61,286 nt of DNA from an uncultured Collinsella sp. (GCA_958439425.1 CAUBVH010000014.1:1-61286), one strand, 5' to 3'; counted from the first letter of the stretch, positions 43,087 to 52,142 are shown. Program-made: numbers and translations. The notes: generated by a model not told the origin, from the letters alone.

Positions 43087-44454
43087 TTAAGCGACTATGC
43101 CGGTTGCGTTGCCGACGGCAATAATCACGATCATGATGACGCACATAATTCCCAGCGCCTTAAGCCACAGCGTGACAAACTCACGGCCCCGATAACGATC
43201 AAGCACGGGAAAGCGGCGCCGAAGCCTGCGGCGGTCGAGCACGCCAAACGAGATGAGCACCACCATGCCATCGACCATAAGAAAATACTCAAGGGCCAAA
43301 AACCACGTTGGATAGCTGCGGTTGGCTCCCGTGGGCTGGAATACGGCAAAATGGCTTCCGACCAGTAGCAGCAAGGTTGCCGCATAGATCATGCCGTTCC
43401 ATATACGCCCAATGGGTTCCGGGATCCGTGAAAGCAGGCTCTTGCGGCGAGGAGCCACCGAAGAGACTTCCTTGGGCCGCCGCCCGAAAGACGGCGCCAT
43501 TTGCGGAGCAGCCTGCGCCATTGAAGGCGCCGTCGTGCTATTCGAGCCAGGCTCAGGCAGACACAGCCCGTATGCCGCGCGCGCAGCGTGTCCGAGCGCC
43601 TCGGCACTTCCAAAGCGCTTGGCCGGATCGAGCGCCATGGCCATGCAAATGACATCAGCCAGCGCCACGGGGACGTCGCACGCCTCGCATTGCTCGCGCA
43701 TATTCTGACCCGGCTTAGGGTCAGCCCCCGTCAGACAAAAGAACAGAAGCGCGCCGAGCGCATAGACATCGCTGCGCACGCTCGTCTGCCCAAAACCATA
43801 TTGCTCGGGTGGCGCATAGGGTCGCGTTCCAAACTTAACCGTGTCGGCATCGGCCCCGTCACGCCACACCCGCGCGATTCCCAGGTCGATAATCACCAGC
43901 GACGAGAAGGTCATGCCGGTATCTGCCGTATAACTGACACCCGAAACGATAATGTTCGAGGGTTTCAAATCACGATGAATCACCGGCACCGGATGCTCTC
44001 CGGCCGCCGCAAAGCCGGCATGGAGCTCATCGGCTGCATCACAAAGGGCGCCAAACAGCTCGCAAGCATAATCGGGTGTCGCGCCCAAACGTCCCACCAG
44101 GGCCTCAAGCGTCTCGCCTTCGATATATTCCATGACCACGCAAAGCTCGTCGCCCACACGGTGGCAATCGACGATTCGGGGCAAGTGCTCAAAACGACGA
44201 CCGGCGCGCTGGGCCGCAAACAGGCGCTCATATGCTCCGCCAATCTGCGCCGAAGCATCGATGCGCTTGCGGACAAAGGGACCGAGAGACCCGCCACCAG
44301 AGCCCTCAAAATAGACGAGTTCGGTCGTCTCGACATCCGAGAGCTTGAGCACGCGCTCCACACGATAGCTGTCATCGCGGTTGAGCGACGCCAAATGATC
44401 GACAAGTGAAGCAGTCAGCTCGTCATCGGAATATGTTGGGCTCTGAGTATCCAT
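43087..44454 (-). CDS. Membrane-anchored Ser/Thr protein kinase
   Basis: A 455-aa eukaryotic-type kinase. The catalytic loop is VIHRDLKPSNIIVSG, the Mg motif is IDLGIARV (DLG instead of DFG), and the APE-equivalent is YAPPEQYGFG, followed by SVRSDVYALGALLFFCLTG. After about residue 330 come three hydrophobic segments (AATLLLLVGSHFAVF; FLALEYFLMVDGMVVLISFG; IMCVIMIVIIAVG), so the kinase domain is cytoplasmic with a C-terminal membrane domain and no PASTA repeats. The ATG at 44454 is chosen because an extension to 44547 crosses the hairpin at 44473-44502; ATGs at 44463 and 44466 are also possible. Adjacent to an HTH protein. Confidence 0.86.
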   Translation of the reverse strand: MDTQSPTYSDDELTASLVDHLASLNRDDSYRVERVLKLSDVETTELVYFEGSGGGSLGPFVRKRIDASAQIGGAYERLFAAQRAGRRFEHLPRIVDCHRVGDELCVVMEYIEGETLEALVGRLGATPDYACELFGALCDAADELHAGFAAAGEHPVPVIHRDLKPSNIIVSGVSYTADTGMTFSSLVIIDLGIARVWRDGADADTVKFGTRPYAPPEQYGFGQTSVRSDVYALGALLFFCLTGADPKPGQNMREQCEACDVPVALADVICMAMALDPAKRFGSAEALGHAARAAYGLCLPEPGSNSTTAPSMAQAAPQMAPSFGRRPKEVSSVAPRRKSLLSRIPEPIGRIWNGMIYAATLLLLVGSHFAVFQPTGANRSYPTWFLALEYFLMVDGMVVLISFGVLDRRRLRRRFPVLDRYRGREFVTLWLKALGIMCVIMIVIIAVGNATGIVA

Positions 44455-44472
44455 AGCGTCCATCATAACGCA

Positions 44473-44502
44473 GGGTGCGGACACCCCATGTTGTCCGCAC
44501 CC
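44473..44502 (-). terminator. Hairpin between HTH gene and kinase
   Basis: Perfect 11-bp arms GGGTGCGGACA/TGTCCGCACCC, just before the kinase start. It could attenuate transcription from the upstream HTH gene or regulate kinase translation. Confidence 0.5.
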
Positions 44503-44553
44503 CGTTCGTTTGCATGGTTGTTCTGGTGACACAACCGGCTCAGCCATCGGCCA

Positions 44554-44976
44554 CTAACTCACCGTTTCCTCGCCAAAGCGATACAGTTCCTCGTTTACCT
44601 TTTGCAGGCTGCAGCCGCGATCGATACAAAAGATGACAATCACATCGCGACGGTCCTTACAGTTGAGGACGCTTACCCCGGCGGCTGTCAGAGCGCGGTT
44701 GGTCTCCTTGAGCGTCAACGCCATCGCAAAGGCAATCTGCAGCACCTTATTACGGCTTGGGTGGCGCGCACCGGTAAAAATCTGATAACCAAAGGTCTCG
44801 TTGAGGTCGGCCATGCGCACCACGCGCGAACGCTCTAAGCCCTTTTCCTGCAGCAGCTGCTTAAGGTAGTCCGAAAGCGACGGGGCGGCAAAGTCGTGTT
44901 CTTTGATATAGCCATCGATGTTTGGCGCGTCGAGGAGCTCATTGAGCAACTCGTCAGTCAGCTTTTTATCGGGCAT
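44554..44976 (-). CDS. HTH protein paired with the kinase
   Basis: A 140-aa protein with an XRE-like helix-turn-helix (about 33-95): SLSDYLKQLLQEKGLERSRV, then VRMADLNETFGYQIFTGARH and PSRNKVLQIAFAMALTLKE. The rest is a small alpha domain with two cysteines. Such proteins are commonly adjacent to Ser/Thr kinases in Gram-positive genomes, where they may be phosphorylation targets (inference). It precedes the kinase on the same strand. Confidence 0.72.
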   Translation of the reverse strand: MPDKKLTDELLNELLDAPNIDGYIKEHDFAAPSLSDYLKQLLQEKGLERSRVVRMADLNETFGYQIFTGARHPSRNKVLQIAFAMALTLKETNRALTAAGVSVLNCKDRRDVIVIFCIDRGCSLQKVNEELYRFGEETVS

Positions 44977-45015
44977 ACGGCTTCACCTCCCATACGGCGC
45001 AACGGTAGCGACATG

Positions 45016-45561
45016 CTAGGCCAGCACCCAGCTTGCAGTGGCAGACTTATCAAACATGTTGGCAAAATACAGTGCCTTCTTGATATCGCCATCAAAGTAG
45101 ATATTGCCCGCCACGGAGCCACCGGCGGCAAGGGTACCAGGCTGCAGCTCATCGGAGCCCTCGCTGTAGTAACCCTGATTCTGTTGAGCGCCGTTGGCGT
45201 CCTCGCCCTTCCAGTCGTAAATATTGTAATCTGCGCCCTCATCGCCATTGTTGACGTACGTGACGTGAATACCCGTCATGGTCGAACCGTCAAAATTTGT
45301 GAGACCGGGCTGGACGGAATCGACGACGACGGAAAGGCCAGCAGTCGTGGTCACCGTCGTGCCAACAGCCAGGTCAGTCGTAGGCTGCTCTTCCTTCTTC
45401 GCCTCTTCCTTCTTGTCGCCATCGCCAGCGTCCTCGGTGACGGTCGCCTTATCGCTACCGCAACCGGCAAGAAGACCGGCAGCCCCCAAGGCGACGGTGG
45501 CGAATGCGCCCAGTGCAGCGCGACGGCTCAGCAGCACTTCGTTTTCGAGCTTTTTCATCAT
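45016..45561 (-). CDS. Lipoprotein with DUF4352-like domain
   Basis: A 181-aa exported lipoprotein. The signal has a twin-arginine (LSRRAALGAFA) and a lipobox LLAGCGSD with the lipid-carrying Cys at about 34. An acidic/Lys-rich linker follows (about 38-60), then an immunoglobulin-like beta domain (VGTTVTTTAGLSVVVDSV, TGIHVTYVNNGDEGADYN, LAAGGSVAGNIYFDG) as in DUF4352/telomeric-like lipoproteins. Function unknown. ATG at 45561 or 45558. Confidence 0.8.
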   Translation of the reverse strand: MMKKLENEVLLSRRAALGAFATVALGAAGLLAGCGSDKATVTEDAGDGDKKEEAKKEEQPTTDLAVGTTVTTTAGLSVVVDSVQPGLTNFDGSTMTGIHVTYVNNGDEGADYNIYDWKGEDANGAQQNQGYYSEGSDELQPGTLAAGGSVAGNIYFDGDIKKALYFANMFDKSATASWVLA

Positions 45562-45722
45562 GCATCCTTCCTACGATCCGGCTACCGCGCCGGCACACAG
45601 CACATCGTAGGAAGGATTGAACTTGAACTCATTAGCTGTGAGCTAAGGTTGCGGTAAACGGCCCATGCAGTTATCCAAACGCCGAGCAAACGCACTTTGC
45701 GCGACCGTCCGCTGGCAGTACA

Positions 45723-46046
45723 TCAACCCACCGTGACGGATTCCCCGGTAAAGGTGCTAATGAGCAGCAGGATAAAGAACGCCAGGTAACTGATGCTCAG
45801 CAGATAGGCAATAACCAAAAAGATGGTCCATCCAACATTGCTCTTGCCTTCGGCACGACGCTGTTCGCGAGAACGACACAGCCAGATCGTCACGCCAATG
45901 GCCACAATCAACAGCACGAGTGCCGCTGCTGCCAACCCGGCAAGCGCAAACATCACGCCAATGCTCACGGCAATAACCGGAAGCAATAACAAGCCGCATC
46001 CACACCCACCGGGACTATAAACGGCAGATTGTCGGCGTCGCCCCAT
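45723..46046 (-). CDS. Small membrane protein
   Basis: A 107-aa protein with three hydrophobic segments (CGLLLLPVIAVSIGVMFA, AAALVLLIVAIGVTIWL, IFLVIAYLLSISYLAFFILL) and a basic loop RSREQRRAEGKSN. No family recognised. The ATG at 46046 has GGAG seven bases upstream. It follows higA by 29 bases on the same strand. Confidence 0.55.
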   Translation of the reverse strand: MGRRRQSAVYSPGGCGCGLLLLPVIAVSIGVMFALAGLAAAALVLLIVAIGVTIWLCRSREQRRAEGKSNVGWTIFLVIAYLLSISYLAFFILLLISTFTGESVTVG

Positions 46047-46075
46047 CGTCACTCCAACCTCAACATCTTTGAACA

Positions 46076-46417
46076 CTACAATGCTATAGCCTGCTGAACA
46101 GGGACGATCTTATCCAGTTCCGGTTCGATGCGCCTCTTCTCCGCCTCGAGATCAAACGCTATCTGGGCGCGCAGCCAATAACCATCCGTCAGGCCAAAGT
46201 AGCGGCAAAGGCGAAGGTCGGTGTCGGCCGTCACGCGACGCCTTCCCAAGATAATCTGCCCAATGCGCTGGGCCGGAATCCCGGTCTCCTTAGCAAGGCG
46301 ATATTGCGAAATGCCCATGGGGACAAGAAAATCCTCTTTGAGAAGCTCACCAGGAGTCACCGGCGGCAGCAAATCGGACGCAGTCTCATCACTTGTGATA
46401 ATCGACGATTTCGACAT
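46076..46417 (-). CDS. higA: HigA antitoxin
   Basis: A 113-aa XRE-family antitoxin of the HigA group: PPVTPGELLKEDFLVPMGIS and QYRLAKETGIPAQRIGQIIL, GRRRVTADTDLRLCRYFG, then a C-terminal helix. It binds and neutralises HigB and represses its own promoter. It overlaps higB by 29 bases, the usual toxin-first order of HigBA. The ATG at 46417 follows GGCTTGGA. Confidence 0.88.
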   Translation of the reverse strand: MSKSSIITSDETASDLLPPVTPGELLKEDFLVPMGISQYRLAKETGIPAQRIGQIILGRRRVTADTDLRLCRYFGLTDGYWLRAQIAFDLEAEKRRIEPELDKIVPVQQAIAL

Positions 46418-46670
46418 TCCAAGCCATCCCCTGTCTCCACTCAAAACAGACCCGATAGCGCTCGTTAACACGGATGCTATATTGACCGGCACGATCGCCC
46501 TTCAAAGCTTCCAGGCGGTTGCCCGGCGGAACGCGAAGATCATCAAGCGAAGCACAAACCTGCAGTTGGCGAATCTTCCTCAACGCAACACGCTCAAAGG
46601 GCACGAACCTCCTGACCCGCGCACCCATCGCAAAACGTTCGGTATCCTCATCTTTGTACGATGCAATCAT
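46389..46670 (-). CDS. higB: HigB toxin
   Basis: A 93-aa RelE/ParE-superfamily mRNA interferase of the HigB type, ribosome-dependent in characterised members. Signatures: ALRKIRQLQVCASLDDLRVP, PPGNRLEALKGDRAGQYSIR and NERYRVCFEW. ATG at 46670; the upstream operator at 46682-46706 probably mediates autoregulation. Confidence 0.88.
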   Translation of the reverse strand: MIASYKDEDTERFAMGARVRRFVPFERVALRKIRQLQVCASLDDLRVPPGNRLEALKGDRAGQYSIRVNERYRVCFEWRQGMAWNVEIVDYHK

Positions 46671-46681
46671 AGTATCGCCTT

Positions 46682-46727
46682 ACGTTAATAACGTCAAACG
46701 TTTCTATAGACTTACATCTCTATTATA
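46682..46727 (-). promoter_or_regulatory. higBA promoter and operator
   Basis: TATAAT on the minus strand at 46727-46722 and two abutting palindromes between it and the toxin start: ACGTTA-A-TAACGT (46682-46694) and AACGTCAAACGTT (46690-46702). They fit HigA autorepression. Confidence 0.6.
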
Positions 46728-46770
46728 GCGTACATCTGTTCGTATTTTCGAGAAGATGCGTCCCCGTCGA

Positions 46771-47958
46771 CTAGCCAAGCAAAAGCAATCGTTTGTAGAC
46801 ATCGAGACCTTTGAGCAGGATTTCCTCATCAAAGAGCATGGTATCAGTATGCAGGGCGCTCGTGGCATAGGCCGGACAACCATCCGAATCGATCGGGTTG
46901 TCCAGGCACTCCGGCATACCCGTGCCCAACAGGAAGAAAACGCCCGGCAAATGACGCTGATAGAAGGCAAAGTCCTCGGCAATTAACAGCGGCTCATCCA
47001 CAAGCTGCAGCTCGGGCAAGACAGGCAAGACGCTGGCAAACAGCTCGGGGTCGTTATCAACTGGCGGATACCCTTCAGCAAAGTCAAGATCGTACGTACA
47101 GCCTGTTGCGGCGCAGGCCTCGTCCAACACGCGGCGCACGCCCTCGCGCGCACGGTCGAACATACCGTCCGTAAATACGCGGAGGCTGCCAGCCACATGG
47201 GCCTCCCCCGCCACCGCATTGCAGACGGTGCCAGCCTGCAGCAGGCCGAACTTACCAATGCAGGGCTCGTCGGCACCTAACTCGTCCATGAGCTCGCGCT
47301 CGGAAACCAAGAACTTGGCCGCTGCCAGCGCGGCATCATGCGATTCCTCGACTGGAACGCCGTAGGTCTTGGCGATATGGATGCTCGCGCCATGGATATG
47401 AATGTGCGTCTCGCTTGAGCGCGCCAGCAGCGGACCGGAACAGCTCGCCAACGTGCCGGCGGGCAAATCGGGCCATACGTGGAACCCGAAGATACGGTCC
47501 GCCCCGTAGCGCTCAAACACGCCGCTCTCGCATACCGTCTTGGCACCACCGGTCGTTTCCTCGGCAGGCTGGAACACAAAGAGCACGTTGCGCTTGATGG
47601 CACCCGGCTGCTCACGAATCGTGCGATCGACAAAGGTTGCCGCCGCAAGCGCCATAGCCATGTGTCCATCGTGGCCGCAAGCGTGCATCTTGCCAGGATG
47701 AGACGAGGCGAACACCGCCTCCGTCGCCTCCGCAATGGGCAGCGCGTCCATATCGGCGCGAATCGCCGTGGCATGCACGGCGCCCGTGCCAGCGTCGAAG
47801 AAAGCACAAACACAGCTGGGGCAGGGATGGATCACTTCACAGGCAAGCGAGGCGAGCACGCCCTCGATATAGGCTATGGTTTGAGGAAGATCGAAATCGA
47901 GCTCCGGAATGCGATGCAGGTCGCGGCGATAGCGACGGAGTTCTTGGAGCTCGGTCAT
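46771..47958 (-). CDS. M20 family amidohydrolase, possible N-acetyl-DAP deacetylase
   Basis: A 395-aa M20D metallopeptidase. The first metal ligands lie in ADMDALPI and HACGHDGHMAMALAAA, the catalytic Glu in FQPAEETTGGAK, and a later His in GFHVWPDLPAG. The ATG at 47958 has AAAGGA upstream. Members remove acyl groups from amino acids. It is divergent from the lysA-dapA/dapB/dapH operon, whose DapH makes N-acetylated intermediates that need a deacetylase of exactly this family, so it could be N-acetyldiaminopimelate deacetylase; general peptidase or auxin-type roles remain possible. Confidence 0.75.
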   Translation of the reverse strand: MTELQELRRYRRDLHRIPELDFDLPQTIAYIEGVLASLACEVIHPCPSCVCAFFDAGTGAVHATAIRADMDALPIAEATEAVFASSHPGKMHACGHDGHMAMALAAATFVDRTIREQPGAIKRNVLFVFQPAEETTGGAKTVCESGVFERYGADRIFGFHVWPDLPAGTLASCSGPLLARSSETHIHIHGASIHIAKTYGVPVEESHDAALAAAKFLVSERELMDELGADEPCIGKFGLLQAGTVCNAVAGEAHVAGSLRVFTDGMFDRAREGVRRVLDEACAATGCTYDLDFAEGYPPVDNDPELFASVLPVLPELQLVDEPLLIAEDFAFYQRHLPGVFFLLGTGMPECLDNPIDSDGCPAYATSALHTDTMLFDEEILLKGLDVYKRLLLLG

Positions 47959-48108
47959 AGAGGTTCCTTTCATGGGTGCGCGTCGGTTGCCATCTATTGT
48001 GCCGCAAGATTGCTACACCCTTATTTCCAGCATATCCTTGCATTTTTTAAACGTTATATACGAATACTCTTGTTTGGTAAAGTGCAACGTGGTAGGGTCT
48101 TTACCACT

Positions 48109-48267
48109 TGATAGAGGCGCGGGCACGATGAGCCGCGGGCGAGTCGGCAGACTTTGACCCCGTGGGGAGGCGAAACCCGCCGAACTGGGTTTTTCGGGCA
48201 CGAAAAGCCTGGTGGGCCTGCGGGAAACACCCGCAGGACTGTCTGCAGCAATGCGGGAGCGCTATCC
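48109..48267 (+). ncRNA. Lysine riboswitch
   Basis: The L-box core is recognisable: P1 strands GATAG (48110-48114) and CTATC (48262-48266), the 5' motif AGAGGCGCG, GGGGAGGCGAAACC, GCCGAACTGGG, and the 3' GGACTGTCTGCAGC with GGGAGCGCTATCC. It precedes lysine-synthesis genes. GGATAGCG at 48317-48324 overlaps the ribosome site and can pair with CGCTATCC (48260-48267) or CGCTAT (48282-48287), suggesting translational control. Confidence 0.85.
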
Positions 48268-48337
48268 GGACATGGGGTCCACGCTATGCGGATTCGATGC
48301 GCCGATGGCGCCGTCTGGATAGCGAGGTTTACGGGAC

Positions 48338-50647
48338 ATGGCATTGACCCCCAACGAGGCATATGCGGCCAAGCGGCCGTTTGTGGACAAGGAGACGCTC
48401 GAGCATATCGTCGAGCAGTTCCCTACGCCGTTTCATCTATACGACGAGGCGGGCATCCGCCGCAACATGCAAGAAGTGCGCGACGCCTTTGCATGGAACC
48501 CGGGCTTTAAGGAATACTTTGCCGTCAAGGCCAATCCCAACCCGGCGCTCATCTCCATTCTCAACGAATACGGCTGCGGCTGCGATTGCTCGAGCTATAC
48601 CGAGCTCATGATCGCCCGCTCGCTGGGTATCACGGGACACGACATCATGTTCTCGTCCAACGATACGCCGGCTGCCGACTTTGAGCTCGCCGACAAGCTG
48701 GGTGCCATCGTCAACTTTGACGACATCAGCCACATCGAGTTCTTTGAGCGTGTTGCGGGACCCATCCCCAAAACGGTCAGCTGCCGCTTTAATCCAGGCG
48801 GCCTGTTCCAGCTCTCCAACGGCATCATGGACAACCCAGGCGACTCCAAATATGGCATGACCACCGAGCAGCTCTTCGAGGCCTTCCGCATGCTCAAAGC
48901 CAAGGGCGCCGAGGACTTTGGCATCCACGCATTCCTTGCCAGCAACACCGTCACCAACGACTACTACCCCGAGCTCGCGCGTATCCTCTTTGAGCTTGCC
49001 GTACGCCTGGAGCGCGAGACCGGCGCACACGTCGCCTTCATCAATCTGTCCGGCGGCGGCGGCATCCCCTACCTGCCCGAGCAGCAGGCCAACGACATTC
49101 GCGCCATCGGCGAGGGAGTACACGCGGCATACGACGAGATCCTGGTTCCCGCCGGCATGGGCGATGTGGCCATCTGCACTGAGATGGGCCGCTTTATGAT
49201 GGGCCCCTACGGCTGTCTGGTCACCAAGGCTATCCACGAGAAGCAGATCTACAAGGACTATATCGGTGTCGATGCAAGCGCCGTCGATTTGATTCGCCCT
49301 GCCATGTATGGCGCCTACCACCACATTACGGTGATGGGTCAGCCGGGCGGCGCCGACAAGGCCACGGCGCCCGTCACGAACACCTATGACATCACGGGCA
49401 ACCTATGCGAGAACAACGACAAGTTCGCTATCGATCGCAAGCTGCCGCATATCGACATGGGTGACCTGCTTGTAATCCACGATACCGGTGCGCATGGCTA
49501 CTCCATGGGCTACAACTACAACGGCCGCCTGCGCTCGGCCGAGGTCCTGCTGCGCCCCGATGGCGCGGCCGACCTCATCCGCCGCGCCGAGCGCCCGGGC
49601 GATTACTTTGCCACGCTCGACGTGCTGCCGTGCGGCCGAGAGCTGCTGGCCAAGTCGCGCGCCGAAAGTGCCCGCCGTCGCGCCCAAGACGAGCGCCTGG
49701 CAGTCGCAGCTCAATGGAACAAACGCATCCAGATCGCGGAGGCGAAGGAGAAGAACATGGATATCCGCAACCTCGAGGGCTCGATCGTCGCCCTCGTCAC
49801 GCCGTTTAAAAAGGACGGCAGCGTCGACTTTGACGCGCTCGAGCGCCTTATCGATTTCCACTTGCAAAATGGCACCGATGCCATCCTCACCCTGGGCACC
49901 ACCGGTGAGAGTGCCACGATGACCGATGACGAGGACAACTCCGTCGTCGCCGCCGTGGTCAAGCATGTTGCAGGACGCGTCCCCGTCATCGCCGGCTCGG
50001 GCTCCAACTCCACGCAGACCATGCTCACCAAGTCGCTCACCTATCAGGGCCTGGGCGCCGACGGCCTGCTGCTCATCACCCCCTACTACAACAAGTCCAA
50101 CGAAGAGGGTATCTATCAGCACTTTAAGACCGTCGCCGATGCTGTGGACATCCCCTGCATCCTGTACAACATCCCCGGCCGCTGTGGCTGCGGCATCAGC
50201 GAGCGCAACGTAGAGCGCTTGGCCGCGCACCCCAACATCATGGGCATCAAGGAGGCCTCGGGCAACGTCGCCTACGCGGCCAAGATCGCCCACCTGCTGT
50301 CCGATGACTTCCGCATGTACTCGGGCGAGGATGCACTCACCGTGCCGCTCATGAGCCTGGGCGCCTCGGGCACCATCAGCGTGTGGGCCGATGTTCAGCC
50401 GCAGCTCGTGCATGACATGTGCCGCGCCTATTTGGACGGTGACGTGGCGCGTGCCCGCGATATCCAAATTGCCGGCCAGCCGCTCATCAATGCCCTCTTT
50501 AGTGAGGTCAACCCCATCCCCGTCAAAGAGGCGCTCGCTCAGATGGGTATGATCGAGGCAAACTACCGCATGCCGCTGTGCCCCATGGCCAACGACACGC
50601 GCTCTGCACTTACCGATGCCCTGAAGGGAGCTGGTCTGCTTGATTAA
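48338..50647 (+). CDS. lysA-dapA: Fused diaminopimelate decarboxylase-dihydrodipicolinate synthase
   Basis: One uninterrupted 769-codon frame. Residues about 1-470 are a fold-type III PLP decarboxylase: the Lys64 region EYFAVKANPNPALI, HVAFINLSGGGGIPY and the C-terminal DTGAHGYSMGYNYNG. Residues about 474-769 are DapA: IVALVTPFKKDGSVD, GTTGESATM, LLITPYYNKSNEE, the catalytic Tyr in ILYNIPGR and the Schiff-base Lys in GIKEASGN. The join (AEAKEKNMDIRNL) contains AAGGAG and an ATG at 49757, so a separate 296-aa DapA can also be made. The two parts catalyse the last and an early step of lysine synthesis. First gene of the riboswitch-controlled operon. Confidence 0.88.
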   Translation: MALTPNEAYAAKRPFVDKETLEHIVEQFPTPFHLYDEAGIRRNMQEVRDAFAWNPGFKEYFAVKANPNPALISILNEYGCGCDCSSYTELMIARSLGITGHDIMFSSNDTPAADFELADKLGAIVNFDDISHIEFFERVAGPIPKTVSCRFNPGGLFQLSNGIMDNPGDSKYGMTTEQLFEAFRMLKAKGAEDFGIHAFLASNTVTNDYYPELARILFELAVRLERETGAHVAFINLSGGGGIPYLPEQQANDIRAIGEGVHAAYDEILVPAGMGDVAICTEMGRFMMGPYGCLVTKAIHEKQIYKDYIGVDASAVDLIRPAMYGAYHHITVMGQPGGADKATAPVTNTYDITGNLCENNDKFAIDRKLPHIDMGDLLVIHDTGAHGYSMGYNYNGRLRSAEVLLRPDGAADLIRRAERPGDYFATLDVLPCGRELLAKSRAESARRRAQDERLAVAAQWNKRIQIAEAKEKNMDIRNLEGSIVALVTPFKKDGSVDFDALERLIDFHLQNGTDAILTLGTTGESATMTDDEDNSVVAAVVKHVAGRVPVIAGSGSNSTQTMLTKSLTYQGLGADGLLLITPYYNKSNEEGIYQHFKTVADAVDIPCILYNIPGRCGCGISERNVERLAAHPNIMGIKEASGNVAYAAKIAHLLSDDFRMYSGEDALTVPLMSLGASGTISVWADVQPQLVHDMCRAYLDGDVARARDIQIAGQPLINALFSEVNPIPVKEALAQMGMIEANYRMPLCPMANDTRSALTDALKGAGLLD

Positions 50648-51380
50648 GACCGTCATTATGGGAACGGGCCGCATGGGCTCGCTCATCCGCACCACCGCCG
50701 AGGGCGTTGTCGACGCCGCCGGTCAACCCGTTTTCGACATCGTCGCCCAGATTGGCTTCGATTTGAGCGAGCTCGAGAACGCACCGGCCGCCGATGTGAT
50801 TATCGACTTCTCGAACGTCGTGACCTTTGACGCCGTCGTCGCCTATGTCGAGCGCACGGGCGCGGCGTTGGTCTCGGGCACCACAGGCTACACTCCCGAG
50901 CAGATGGACCGCCTGCGTGAGCTGGGCCAGAACGCCCGCGTCATGCACTCCGGCAATTACTCCATCGGCATCGCCGCCCTGCGTCATCTAGTGGCCCAGG
51001 CCACACGCGAGCTGCCCAGCTTTGACTGTGAAATCGTTGAGACGCACCATAACCAAAAGGTCGACGCCCCCAGCGGCACTGCCAAGTTGTTGCTCGACGC
51101 CGTCGTCGAAGCTGAACCCGAGGCAGGCTACCACCCCGTCTATGGCCGCGAGGGCATGTGCGGCGCGCGTGACCCCAAGGAGATCGGCATGCACTCGCTG
51201 CGCGGCGGCACCGTCGCCGGCGTGCACGAGGTGAGTTTCTTTGGCCAGGACGAGGAGGTCACGCTCGCTCACCGCGCCACGAGCCGTCAGATCTTCGTCA
51301 ACGGTGCCTTGGCAGCCGCGCAGAAGCTCATCACCCGCGAACCCGGCTTCTATACTTTCGACCAGGTCATGTTCGCCTAA
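50640..51380 (+). CDS. dapB: 4-hydroxy-tetrahydrodipicolinate reductase
   Basis: A 246-aa NAD(P)H-dependent reductase making tetrahydrodipicolinate. N-terminal nucleotide motif VIMGTGRMGSLIRT, IDFSNVVTFDAV, the region SGTTGY, the catalytic ETHHNQKVDAPSGTA and C-terminal EVSFFGQDEEVTLAH. Start is a TTG at 50640 overlapping the dapA stop by 8 bases with GAAGGGAG upstream; no better in-frame start exists before the Rossmann motif. Confidence 0.92.
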   Translation: MIKTVIMGTGRMGSLIRTTAEGVVDAAGQPVFDIVAQIGFDLSELENAPAADVIIDFSNVVTFDAVVAYVERTGAALVSGTTGYTPEQMDRLRELGQNARVMHSGNYSIGIAALRHLVAQATRELPSFDCEIVETHHNQKVDAPSGTAKLLLDAVVEAEPEAGYHPVYGREGMCGARDPKEIGMHSLRGGTVAGVHEVSFFGQDEEVTLAHRATSRQIFVNGALAAAQKLITREPGFYTFDQVMFA

Positions 51381-51419
51381 CCAGGTATCAACCGAATCCA
51401 CGCAAAGGAGAAACAGCAT

Positions 51420-52139
51420 ATGAGTAACGCAGCCGAGATGGATGCACAAGAGATTATCAACTACATCGCCACCGCGTCCAAAAAGACGCCTGTCAAGCTG
51501 TACGTGCGCGAGAAGCCCGGCATGAAGGTTGCCTGGGGCGACGCACATGTCTACGGCGGTCGTCGCGGCAAGACCGTCTTTGGCGACTGGGATGAGCTTA
51601 AGGCCATCCTGGACGCTAACGCCGATTCCATCGATTACTACGATGTGGAGAACGATTGCCGCAACTCCGCCGTGCCCATGCTCGACCTTAAGGGCATCAA
51701 CGCCCGCATCGAGCCGGGCGCGATCATCCGTGACCGCGTCGAGATTGGCGACCGCGCCGTCATCATGATGGGCGCCGTCATCAACATCGGCTCCGTCATT
51801 AGTGAGGGTTCCATGATTGATATGGGCGCCGTGCTGGGCGGCCGCGCAACCGTGGGCAAGAACTGCCACATCGGCGCCGGCACCGTACTGGCAGGCGTTG
51901 TGGAGCCCGCCAGTGCCACGCCCGTCATCATCGAGGACGACGTTATGATTGGCGCCAACGCCGTGGTCCTGGAGGGCGTGCACGTAGGCAAGGGCGCTGT
52001 CGTTGCCGCCGGCGCCGTGTGCGTCGAGGACGTCCCCGCCGGTGCCGTCGTGGCCGGTGTCCCCGCCCGCGTCATCAAGATGCGCGACGAGAAGACCGAC
52101 AGCAAGACCGGCCTCGAGGAAGGTCTGCGCCAGCTTTAA
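51420..52139 (+). CDS. dapH: Tetrahydrodipicolinate N-acetyltransferase
   Basis: A 239-aa left-handed beta-helix acyltransferase of the acetylase branch of DAP synthesis. The N-terminal DapH domain (MDAQEIINYIATASKKTPVK, LYVREKP) precedes hexapeptide repeats: PGAIIRDRVEIGDRAVI, MMGAVINIG, GAVLGGRATVGKNCHIGAG and DVMIGANAVVLEGVHVG. AAAGGAGAAA precedes the ATG. Ends the operon, with a family-A nested hairpin from four bases past the stop. Confidence 0.92.
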   Translation: MSNAAEMDAQEIINYIATASKKTPVKLYVREKPGMKVAWGDAHVYGGRRGKTVFGDWDELKAILDANADSIDYYDVENDCRNSAVPMLDLKGINARIEPGAIIRDRVEIGDRAVIMMGAVINIGSVISEGSMIDMGAVLGGRATVGKNCHIGAGTVLAGVVEPASATPVIIEDDVMIGANAVVLEGVHVGKGAVVAAGAVCVEDVPAGAVVAGVPARVIKMRDEKTDSKTGLEEGLRQL

Positions 52140-52142
52140 TGC

